From positions 1 to 6,146 of the forward strand of contig DSCZ01000248.1 in the NCBI GenBank assembly GCA_011048855.1: 6,146 nucleotides of DNA, in the 5' to 3' direction. Position 1 is the first letter of the stretch. The number at the start of each line of letters is the position of its first letter. Of the stretch, positions 1-5,072 are shown in pieces. A model generated the notes under the pieces. That model was not told the DNA's origin. It saw only the letters and a list, made by a program, of their open reading frames with translations, and did not search any database. The stretch comes from Desulfobacteraceae bacterium. Its GTDB lineage: Bacteria; Desulfobacterota; DSM-4660; Desulfatiglandales; Desulfatiglandaceae. Both the position numbers and the translations under genes were made by a program.

Positions 1-126
1 GACCACTTCGGGATTTTCCCCTCACATGAAGTCTTTCTCCTCGCAAACGTGCCCGTTTATGACGTCGAGAAAGAACTCGACATCACCCGCGATTCCATCT
101 ACGCCAAGTACTGTCCGAAATCATAG
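1..126 (+). CDS. 3' end of an unrecognised protein-coding gene (partial)
   Basis: Frame 1 is open from the window edge to a TAG at 124-126 and gives the last 41 residues of a protein whose start lies outside the window. The fragment begins DHFGIFPSHEVFLL and ends YAKYCPKS. Third codon positions are rich in G and C (gac, ttc, ctc, gtc, atc, acc, cgc), as in the confident genes of this window, so it is very probably real coding sequence. It has no recognisable motif, no membrane segment and only one cysteine, near the end. I do not recognise the family and assign no function. A stem-loop starts 11 bases after the stop, and the next gene on this strand begins more than 300 bases away, so this gene probably ends its own transcript. 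Confidence 0.6.
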   Translation, partial: DHFGIFPSHEVFLLANVPVYDVEKELDITRDSIYAKYCPKS

Positions 127-136
127 CCCAGCCAAG

Positions 137-152
137 CCGGGCTACCGCCCGG
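137..152 (+). terminator. GC-rich stem-loop just after the first gene (possible terminator)
   Basis: CCGGGC, a TACC loop and GCCCGG form a perfect 6-bp stem with a 4-base loop, 11 bases after the stop of the partial gene. It is followed by aaaacaca rather than a run of T, so it is not a canonical Rho-independent terminator on the plus strand. It may instead be a 3'-end stabilising hairpin or work together with Rho. An alternative weaker pairing uses AGCCC at 125-129 with GGGCT at 139-143. Confidence 0.3.
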
Positions 153-279
153 AAAACACAACGCCAACAAAATGCTTCGAACGATCCTTATATCGAAGTT
201 CCAGGAGCCGTTCTGATTTGGTTGTCCATTGAGGCGTGCCTTTACTTCTTATAACACCCATATATCACGATAAAATGCT

Positions 280-339
280 GGTGGCACAATATTTTTTGTG
301 TTATTATTGTAGTTTGTGTTTAAAAAATATTCAGGCACC
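280..339. repeat. 18-bp imperfect inverted repeat in the kinase leader
   Basis: The left arm at 280-297 is GGTGGCACAATATTTTTT. The right arm at 322-339 is AAAAAATATTCAGGCACC, whose reverse complement matches the left arm at 15 of 18 positions; the inner 10 bp are perfect. The 24-base loop is AT-rich. The right-arm CACC, extended to CACCT at 336-340, could instead pair with AGGTG at 350-354, so two mutually exclusive structures can be drawn. It may be a protein-binding palindrome, an RNA leader element or a decayed miniature inverted-repeat element. The pairing is seen directly; the role is unknown. Confidence 0.5.
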
Positions 340-356
340 TGACAGTCATAGGTGGT

Positions 357-381
357 CCGAAAAAAACTTCGTTTTCTTCGG
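357..381. repeat. Tight 11-bp hairpin in the kinase leader
   Basis: CCGAAAAAAAC (357-367) and GTTTTCTTCGG (371-381) pair at 10 of 11 positions around a TTC loop. The hairpin sits about 70 bases before the kinase ATG and is not followed by a T-run, so it does not look like a factor-independent terminator. If transcribed it would be a stable leader hairpin; on DNA it could be an operator. Function not determined. Confidence 0.5.
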
Positions 382-453
382 TCGACGGGTCAACAGGTCG
401 TCGCTGACAGGCAAAAAGAATAATAGGAGTGATGGTTGAAGGAAGAGAGTTTT

Positions 454-2625
454 ATGAAATACCGCAAAATTTCTATTGTTGAGGATGAATTGGGTACTGC
501 AAAAGATTATAGAGTCATGCTGCAAAATGAAGAAATAACGGGTCTGGAGAGGCTGAAAAAGAGTGAAGAGAGATTGGCTCTTGCCATCCATGGCACCGAC
601 TCTGGATTGTGGGATTGGTATGTGCAGACAGGGAAGATTTCTTTCAACGAATGCTGGGCCAGGATCCTCGGCTATACTCTGGAGGAACTGGAGCCGATCA
701 GCATCCGGACATGGAGAAGTTTGTGCCATCCGGAAGATTTGAAAAAATCAGACATGGAACTGGAGCGGCACTTCTCCGGTGAGACGGATTTTTATGAATG
801 TGAATGTCGGTTAAAGCACAAAAATGAATCATGGATCTGGGTGCTTGATAGAGGAAAGGTCGTTTCATGGGATGAAAAGGGAAGACCAGTGCGGATTACC
901 GGGACGCACATGGACATCACCGAGAGTAAATTGAAGGAAATCATGGTTCAGGCCGAGCGTGACATGGGCTATGCCTGGGGCAGGACTACGAAGCTGGAGG
1001 AACGACTGGGAATATGCCTTAAAGCGGCCCTCCAGGCCTCCTCCATGGATTGCGGCGGGATCTACGTCATGGATGAGGAGGCCGGAGACCTGGTGCTCAA
1101 AGTCCAGGTTGGAATTTCCGAAAGATTTGCCCGCGGGGTTTCCCGCTATTCCAAGGATTCGGATAAGTGGAGGTGGGTCCGGGACGGCACTCCCACTTAT
1201 GCAAAAACAGAGGAGTTACCGGCAGAAATATTTCATCTTCTTGCATCGGAGGGAATAAAAAGCGTCTCGATGTTACCATTGGTTTTCAACGGCAGCCTTG
1301 TAGGCTGCTTCGACCTTGCCTCCCGCTCGATGGACCACATACCGGAAAATCTTCGTGTATCTCTGGAAAGAATTGCACGATATGCCGGTTCGTTGGTTGC
1401 CCAGGGATTGCAGGAAGAAAAAATCAGGCAGAACCAGCGTGACCTGGAAGCACTTTTCAACACGATCCAGGACATGCTGTTCATCCTCGACACTGAGGGC
1501 AAAATCATACACTGCAATAAGAAAACAACTGAAGAACTGGGATATACTGAAGAGCAGTTAATCGGTAAATCTTTTCTTTTTTTGCATCCTGATGAGTACC
1601 ACGAAGAGGCTCAGGCAGCAATGACTCTCCTTTTGAAGGGAGATAAGGATACTTGCTCTACCCGGCTCCAGACCAGCGATGGCAGATTGATGCCGGTTGA
1701 AACAAAGATAGCTCCTGGTCACTGGGAAGGGCGTAAAGTGCTTATCGGCATCTGCCGCAATATCTCGGAACGTCTGCAGCTGGAGCGCGAGATACGCCAG
1801 ACGGAAAAGGCCGAAAGCCTCAATCGAATGGCCGGGGCCATTGCTCATCACTTCAACAACCAGCTCCAGGCAGTCATGGGCTTTCTGGAACTGGCAAAGT
1901 TCAATCTGGATCAGAGTGACGAGGTGGGCAAATCGGTTACCGAGGCCATGGCAGCAGCAGGCAAAGCCGCCGAGTTAAGCAAACAAATTCTTGCCTGCCT
2001 TGGTCAAACTCCTTCAAAACATGGCCTCCTAGATCTTTCAGATATATGTCGTTTGAGCATTCCCCTGCTTAAAGCTGCCATACCCGCCAACATTCTCCTT
2101 CGAACCGAGCTATCTGCACCCGGACCTATAATATTTGGCAATTCCAACAGGTTGCAGCAGATGATCACGAACTTGGCCACCAATGCCTGGGAGGCGACCG
2201 GAAGGGAGGGGGGTGAAATTCAAATAAACGTCAAGACCGTGGCCGGCGGGGATATCCCGATGTTTCAACGATTCCCTGTCGATTGGCGTCCGAAAAACGA
2301 TATGTATGCCTGTCTCGAAGTGAGGGATCATGGACATGGAATTGACGAACATGAAATCGAAAAACTTTTTGACCCTTTTTACTCGACTAAATTTACAGGC
2401 CGGGGGCTGGGATTATCCCTGGTACTTGGGATCGTAAAAACCCACGATGGTTGTGTGACCGTAGAAAGCTGCAGGCAGCCCCGGAACCGGGAGAACTTAA
2501 GCGTAAAGGGCGAGGAAGAAGGCACAATGCCGGAAGTCAAAAACACGATGCATAGCGGGAGCGTATTTCGGGTCTTTCTGCCACTGTATCAAAAGAAGTC
2601 GCCACAGCACCAAGTGGCTCTTTGA
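454..2625 (+). CDS. Orphan sensor histidine kinase, PAS-GAF-PAS-HisKA-HATPase
   Basis: A 723-residue protein, probably cytosolic because no membrane segment or signal peptide is visible. Residues 1-30 resemble the first strand and helix of a receiver domain (ISIVEDE), followed by a short linker helix. A PAS/PAC domain spans about 38-160 (GLWDW at 51, closing ITESK), a GAF domain about 183-322, and a second PAS/PAC about 330-445. The HisKA helix carries the phospho-acceptor H465 in AHHFNN. The HATPase_c domain shows an N-box (N573, N577), G1 D625-G627-G629, an FDPFYSTK box at 639-646 and G2 GRGLGLSL at 649-656. A roughly 28-residue insert (673-700) interrupts the last strand before GSVFRVFLPL. 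The kinase should autophosphorylate and pass phosphate to a response regulator, but none is encoded nearby, so signal and target are unknown. ATG 454 has GGAAGAGAG upstream; TTG 436, with AGGAG at 425-429, is a credible alternative adding six residues. Confidence 0.93.
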   Translation: MKYRKISIVEDELGTAKDYRVMLQNEEITGLERLKKSEERLALAIHGTDSGLWDWYVQTGKISFNECWARILGYTLEELEPISIRTWRSLCHPEDLKKSDMELERHFSGETDFYECECRLKHKNESWIWVLDRGKVVSWDEKGRPVRITGTHMDITESKLKEIMVQAERDMGYAWGRTTKLEERLGICLKAALQASSMDCGGIYVMDEEAGDLVLKVQVGISERFARGVSRYSKDSDKWRWVRDGTPTYAKTEELPAEIFHLLASEGIKSVSMLPLVFNGSLVGCFDLASRSMDHIPENLRVSLERIARYAGSLVAQGLQEEKIRQNQRDLEALFNTIQDMLFILDTEGKIIHCNKKTTEELGYTEEQLIGKSFLFLHPDEYHEEAQAAMTLLLKGDKDTCSTRLQTSDGRLMPVETKIAPGHWEGRKVLIGICRNISERLQLEREIRQTEKAESLNRMAGAIAHHFNNQLQAVMGFLELAKFNLDQSDEVGKSVTEAMAAAGKAAELSKQILACLGQTPSKHGLLDLSDICRLSIPLLKAAIPANILLRTELSAPGPIIFGNSNRLQQMITNLATNAWEATGREGGEIQINVKTVAGGDIPMFQRFPVDWRPKNDMYACLEVRDHGHGIDEHEIEKLFDPFYSTKFTGRGLGLSLVLGIVKTHDGCVTVESCRQPRNRENLSVKGEEEGTMPEVKNTMHSGSVFRVFLPLYQKKSPQHQVAL

Positions 2626-2732
2626 GCGGGCCAGACACGGTAGATCAGCCGATGGGGTAAATATTCAGTGAAATAACCCGGGCTTCTTTTTGGAGTTTTT
2701 ATTTTTGTCTACAACCAGTTGGTTTTACCAGG

Positions 2733-2827
2733 TGGCGGAGAGAGAGGGATTCGAACCCTCGGTGCCGCCTGTAAGCAGCACACGCGATTTCCAGTCGCGC
2801 TCCTTCGGCCAACTCGGACATCTCTCC
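2733..2827 (-). tRNA. tRNA-Ser (anticodon GGA), class II with encoded CCA
   Basis: Read on the minus strand, the 7-bp acceptor stem GGAGAGA/TCTCTCC closes the molecule, followed by discriminator G and an encoded CCA (2735-2733). The D-arm begins TCCGAGTTGGCCGAAGGA. The anticodon stem CGCGA/TCGCG encloses the loop CTGGAAA, giving anticodon GGA at 2792-2790, which reads UCC and UCU. The long variable arm has a 7-bp stem GTGCTGC/GCGGCAC, typical of serine tRNAs. The T-arm is GAGGG-TTCGAAT-CCCTC. All stems are intact, so it is predicted functional. It lies convergent to the kinase gene and 23 bases beyond the stop of the small minus-strand gene. Confidence 0.97.
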
Positions 2828-2847
2828 GGAATAAGCCAACCGCTTTC

Positions 2848-2876
2848 TTTTTAAAACGTCAGTATATCGATGTCAT
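2848..2876 (-). promoter_or_regulatory. Probable sigma-70-type promoter of tRNA-Ser
   Basis: On the minus strand, ATGACA (2876-2871) and TAAAAA (2853-2848) stand exactly 17 bases apart. The -10 box ends 20 bases before the mature tRNA 5' end, leaving room for a start point near 2841 and a short 5' leader for RNase P. The -10 box overlaps the TAA stop of the small gene, so the promoter lies inside that gene's 3' end. Both boxes are only partial consensus matches, and cotranscription with the upstream genes is possible too. Confidence 0.4.
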
Positions 2877-3123
2877 TGTTCATAGTCAAGCCGGATTTCG
2901 GCCCCTTTAACCCGGCACTCCGAAGTGGATCCTCGGAAACCGCCAGTGCCGGATAAAAGTCCCTCTCGCAGAACATTAGCCATTTGTCCATCATCATTCT
3001 GAGCAAAGGCCGGATCCTCTCATCACCGAACCGTGGAAACCGGTCGACAATTTCAGCCACCCTGCGCCTGGTTTCACAGAATAAATACACGGCCCCGGAA
3101 ACTCCCTTCAATCTATGGCTCAC
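2851..3123 (-). CDS. Small protein resembling the C-terminal winged-helix domain of B12-type radical SAM enzymes
   Basis: A 90-residue protein read from GTG at 3123, which overlaps the end of the dehydrogenase gene by 11 bases. AGGGGGAG at 3134-3127 is a strong ribosome-binding site for this GTG, so translation is probably coupled; TTG 3159 would add 12 residues inside the neighbour. Residues 5-62 (LKGVSGAVYLFCE, then RVAEIVDRF, LLRMMMDKWLMF and YPALAV) follow the pattern of the small winged-helix tail found at the end of cobalamin-binding radical SAM proteins, such as RiPP-maturation enzymes. A PqqD-like recognition fold is an alternative reading. No CxxxCxxC cluster motif or cobalamin domain is present, so it cannot be a radical SAM enzyme itself. 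The last 25 residues look disordered. It may be a genuine stand-alone adaptor or the surviving tail of a deleted enzyme gene. Similarity is judged by eye, and the function is unknown. Confidence 0.6.
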   Translation of the reverse strand: MSHRLKGVSGAVYLFCETRRRVAEIVDRFPRFGDERIRPLLRMMMDKWLMFCERDFYPALAVSEDPLRSAGLKGPKSGLTMNNDIDILTF

Positions 3124-4108
3124 GGTCTCCCCCTGCGACCGGCGTTCCTGAATAATCAAGAAGGTTTTTCCGTCTGAGGACGCTCAACATATCAGTGGTC
3201 ATCATGGCCAGATCATACTTGGGACTCCAGTCCCACTCTTCCCTTGCGCAGGAATCGTCCATATTGTTCGGCCAGGAATCAGCAATCTTCTGTTTCACGG
3301 GATCCACCAGGTAAACCATTTCAAATTCCGGGACATGCTTTTTGATTTCCGCCCCGACCATCTCCGGAGCAAAGCTCATGGCGGTTACATTGAAGGCATT
3401 CCGGTGGCTGAGCCTGTCCGGATCCGCTTCCATCAACTGGATGGCCGCTTCCAGACAGTCCGGCATATACATCATGTCCAGATAGGTACCGGGCTTGAGC
3501 GGGCAGGTAAATTTTTTTTCCTTGAGAGCCGCATAGAAAATCTCGACCGCATAATCCGTCGTTCCGCCGCCAGGGGGCGTTACATTCGAAATGATGCCGG
3601 GATAACGCACGCTCCGTGTATCCACGCCGTAACGCTCGAAGTAATAATCACTTAAGAGCTCCCCGGTCAACTTGCTGATCCCGTAAATGGTTTGGGGCCT
3701 CTGGATGGTGTCCTGCGGGGTGTTGTCGTGAGGCGTGGTAGGACCGAACGCCCCTATTGAGCTTGGGGTGAAGACACCGCAGCGGCACTGCCGGGCAACC
3801 TCCAGTACGTTCAGGAGACCGTCGATCCCAACATGCCAGGCCTCGATCGGCCTGGCCTCGGCCGCAACGGACAGGAGTGCGGCCAGGTTATAAATCGTAT
3901 CGATTTGGTGTTTTTGAACCACTTCATGAATCTGGTTCCGATTCAGTACATCAACGGTTTCTAAGGGACCCGCTTCGAGAACCTCGCGGGGAGGCCTGGT
4001 TTTTCGGATCCCTGCGACGATACTCCCATGCGCATACCTTTTTCGAAGCTCGGAGACAAGCTCCGACCCTATCTGCCCTGCTGCTCCGATAACGAGAATA
4101 TTTTTCAT
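3113..4108 (-). CDS. tdh: L-threonine 3-dehydrogenase, short-chain (NAD-epimerase-like) type
   Basis: A 331-residue cytosolic enzyme of the extended short-chain dehydrogenase/epimerase fold. It oxidises L-threonine with NAD+ to 2-amino-3-ketobutyrate, which normally goes on to glycine and acetyl-CoA. Visible features are the Rossmann motif GAAGQIG at 8-14, the NLAALLS strand at 74-80, TPSSIGAFGP at 114-123, catalytic Y142 and K146 in YGISK, RYPGIIS at 168-174 and PPGGGTTDYAVEIFY at 178-192. The last block, with MMYMPD at 212-217 and IADSWP at 275-280, is characteristic of this threonine dehydrogenase family rather than of sugar epimerases. It is slightly longer than the usual 310-320 residues because of a C-terminal tail. 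ATG 4108 has AGGTGAGG at 4120-4113. The usual partner, 2-amino-3-ketobutyrate CoA ligase (kbl), is not in the window; the downstream neighbour is the small coupled protein. Confidence 0.92.
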   Translation of the reverse strand: MKNILVIGAAGQIGSELVSELRKRYAHGSIVAGIRKTRPPREVLEAGPLETVDVLNRNQIHEVVQKHQIDTIYNLAALLSVAAEARPIEAWHVGIDGLLNVLEVARQCRCGVFTPSSIGAFGPTTPHDNTPQDTIQRPQTIYGISKLTGELLSDYYFERYGVDTRSVRYPGIISNVTPPGGGTTDYAVEIFYAALKEKKFTCPLKPGTYLDMMYMPDCLEAAIQLMEADPDRLSHRNAFNVTAMSFAPEMVGAEIKKHVPEFEMVYLVDPVKQKIADSWPNNMDDSCAREEWDWSPKYDLAMMTTDMLSVLRRKNLLDYSGTPVAGGDREP

Positions 4109-4144
4109 GGCACCTCACCTGGTTGATGCCATATTCCACGATTT

Positions 4145-4193
4145 ACTTTAAGAATACAACCGGAAATATTTTCAAGCAGGCCGGTTTTAAAGT
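4145..4193. promoter_or_regulatory. Interrupted 13-bp inverted repeat upstream of tdh
   Basis: On the plus strand ACTTTAA (4145-4151), six unpaired bases and AACCGG (4158-4163) match the continuous arm CCGGTTTTAAAGT (4181-4193) as its reverse complement, base for base. The loop at 4164-4180 contains aaatattttc. The element lies 37-85 bases upstream of the tdh start, where an operator or leader hairpin would act. Possible promoter boxes here (TTGAAA and TTAAAG on the minus strand, 18 apart) overlap it but are weak. The pairing is seen; the regulatory role is inferred. Confidence 0.4.
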
Positions 4194-4256
4194 GAACCAA
4201 CCGCCAATATAATCTCGCGCCAAGCCAAGGAACGGCACGCCCGCAGAATCGCACAG

Positions 4257-4276
4257 GATAGGTTGACGATAGGTTG
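4257..4276. repeat. Tandem 9-bp direct repeat with 11-bp period
   Basis: GATAGGTTG occurs twice, at 4257-4265 and 4268-4276, separated by AC. The 11-bp period is about one DNA helical turn, the spacing expected of two half-sites on one face of the helix. It lies about 150 bases upstream of the tdh start, in an otherwise featureless non-coding stretch. It could equally be a chance duplication. Confidence 0.35.
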
Positions 4277-4318
4277 TTATTGGCGCCGTTTTTCAAAATT
4301 AACGCTCTCATCGATGTC

Positions 4319-4347
4319 CCCTCGCTCCGAGGGCGCCGGTGCGCACC
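4319..4347. repeat. Two adjacent GC-rich palindromes beyond the pseudogene
   Basis: CCCTCG-CTC-CGAGGG (4319-4333) is a perfect 6-bp hairpin, and GGTGCGCACC (4338-4347) is a perfect 10-base palindrome. They lie just beyond the 3' end of the decayed kinase on the minus strand and could be remains of its terminator, although no clear T-run follows. The rest of the gap between tdh and the pseudogene (4109-4389) shows nothing that looks like a gene. Confidence 0.3.
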
Positions 4348-4389
4348 ACAGGTGTAGAGGAGGATGTTCGTCCGGGAAAATCAACGTTT

Positions 4390-4740
4390 TTATTTTACCG
4401 GACGTATATCCTCATCGCCTTTCACCGATGAGTATCCGCCCCACGCTTTTCTCGCTGTTCTCTGTATCTTGGCGCGATGCAAAATCCTTCCCATTTTCAA
4501 CACCATTGGTTCGTCTTCCACCAGCAACACGGTTTCCCGGTTGCCTGTGACCAAGTCGCCCTGATGCTTCTCCCCAACTTGTTCAATTTTTTCAAAATGC
4601 CGCGGCAGGTAAATTTTAACAGTCGACCCTTCCCCGGGTTCGCTGTATACATTTATGAAACCATTGTTTTGTTTGACTATGCCATAGACCATGGGCAGTC
4701 CCAGCCCCGTGCCCTTCCCTGGATTCCATCCGGAAATGGT
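4390..4740 (-). pseudogene. Remnant of a hybrid histidine kinase (HATPase end plus start of receiver)
   Basis: On the minus strand a single frame encodes GKGTGLGLPMVYGIV (from 4719), then FINVYSEPGEGSTVKIYLPRH. These are the G2 box and last strands of a HATPase_c domain. After a linker comes ETVLLVEDEPMVL (from 4536), the first strand and helix of a receiver domain. The receiver decays within about 20 residues: the phospho-acceptor Asp, the Thr/Ser and the Lys are missing, and a TAA follows at 4392-4390. Upstream, the N-box, G1 box, FDPF box and all sensor domains are gone; the similarity begins abruptly next to a short repeat pair. No start codon or ribosome site fits a functional product. 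This is a doubly truncated pseudogene. It is not a duplicate of the intact kinase, whose C-terminus has no receiver domain. Confidence 0.8.
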
Positions 4741-4747
4741 CCTTTTG

Positions 4748-4837
4748 CCCAATCTCTTCGCTTTGGGTCCCCGGTTTCTTCGCACCGCTTCGGGTGCTCA
4801 GTCCCCAATCGCTTCGCTTTGGGTCCCCGGTTTCTTC
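4748..4837. repeat. Pair of 34-bp near-identical repeats flanking a small palindrome
   Basis: The segments 4748-4781 and 4804-4837 are identical except for one base (T at 4755, G at 4811). Each begins CCCAATC, contains CTTCGCTTTGGGTCCCC and ends GGTTTCTTC. Within each, CCCAA and TTGGG can pair across about 10 bases. The 22-base spacer holds GCACC-GCTTCG-GGTGC (4782-4797). The whole is therefore a run of three small hairpins, as in interspersed palindromic repeat families. It lies exactly where similarity to the decayed kinase stops. Confidence 0.7.
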
Positions 4838-5022
4838 ATCTTGGACAAAATTCCTCATTTCCGATCTGGAAACTTGACCAGCGCCTTCCGGCATTTCCGG
4901 ATGGTCACCGGTTAGAATTCTGATGATCTGCGATTGTGTGGTCCAGGTATTTTGTTGCGGCGCCATTGGGTATCCTGATATTCTCCCTGCACCGGTTCCA
5001 CTGAAAAATACCAGTTTCTAAT
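4838..5022. other. Unassigned stretch between the repeat pair and the exchanger leader
   Basis: A minus-strand frame is open here from an ATG at 4966 (MAPQQNTWTTQSQIIRILTG), but it runs on into the repeat pair, where it produces repeat-derived peptide. It shows no family I recognise. It may be more remains of the decayed kinase locus or simple non-coding DNA. I see no convincing promoter or RNA gene. Confidence 0.3.
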
Positions 5023-5055
5023 GACTGATTTTAATCAGTCTGCCGGTGATCACCG
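5023..5055. promoter_or_regulatory. Two adjacent palindromes just upstream of the exchanger gene
   Basis: GACTGATT-TT-AATCAGTC (5023-5040) is a perfect 8-bp inverted repeat with a 2-base centre. Three bases later CGGTGATCACCG (5044-5055) is a perfect 12-base palindrome. Both fall in the last 50 bases before the exchanger ATG, where a dimeric repressor or an mRNA leader structure would control expression. There is no T-run to suggest a terminator. The regulatory role is inferred from position only. Confidence 0.45.
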
Positions 5056-5072
5056 CCTCCCGGGGGAATTGG

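Larger units (their letters stand above)
127..453. other. Gene-free region upstream of the kinase
   Basis: About 330 bases lie between the partial gene and the kinase. The first 100 bases are GC-balanced and hold only the hairpin at 137-152. One reading frame stays open there until the TAA at about 252-254 but has no credible start. From about 238 to 335 the DNA turns markedly AT-rich (for example tataacacccatatatcacg), which suits a promoter and regulatory region for the kinase. No -10/-35 pair is convincing, and a TGGCAC at 282-287 lacks the matching TTGC of a sigma-54 promoter. Two inverted repeats are listed separately. Confidence 0.5.

Noticed and set aside
26..254. Open frames across the gap after the first gene, including one ending IWLSIEACLYFL
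   Set aside because: No credible start or ribosome site, and the first part overlaps the real coding end in another frame.
282..300. Sigma-54 promoter starting at TGGCAC
   Set aside because: The -12 TTGC element is missing at the required spacing; only T-rich sequence is there.
2626..2732. Terminator between the kinase and the tRNA
   Set aside because: T-rich runs are present (cttctttttgg, atttttg) but no stable stem precedes them on either strand; only imperfect GGGT/ACCC pairings were found.
2733..2827. tRNA-Ser as an integration (att) site of a genomic island
   Set aside because: No second copy of the tRNA 3' end and no integrase gene occur in the window.
2719..2910. Plus-strand ORF of 63 codons beginning MVLPGGGERGIRTLG
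   Set aside because: It is the antisense reading of tRNA-Ser; the GGGERGIRTLG peptide is a familiar artefact of tRNA-Ser genes.
4748..4837. CRISPR array
   Set aside because: Only two repeats with one 22-base palindromic spacer and no Cas genes; the hairpin layout fits an interspersed palindromic repeat better.
4616..4966. Minus-strand 116-codon ORF through the repeat pair
   Set aside because: Much of it is repeat-derived or a wrong-frame reading of the kinase remnant; the remaining N-terminal part has no recognisable family.
4996..5024. Sigma-70 promoter TTCCAC-17-TAATGA for the exchanger
   Set aside because: The spacing is right but both boxes match the consensus poorly.
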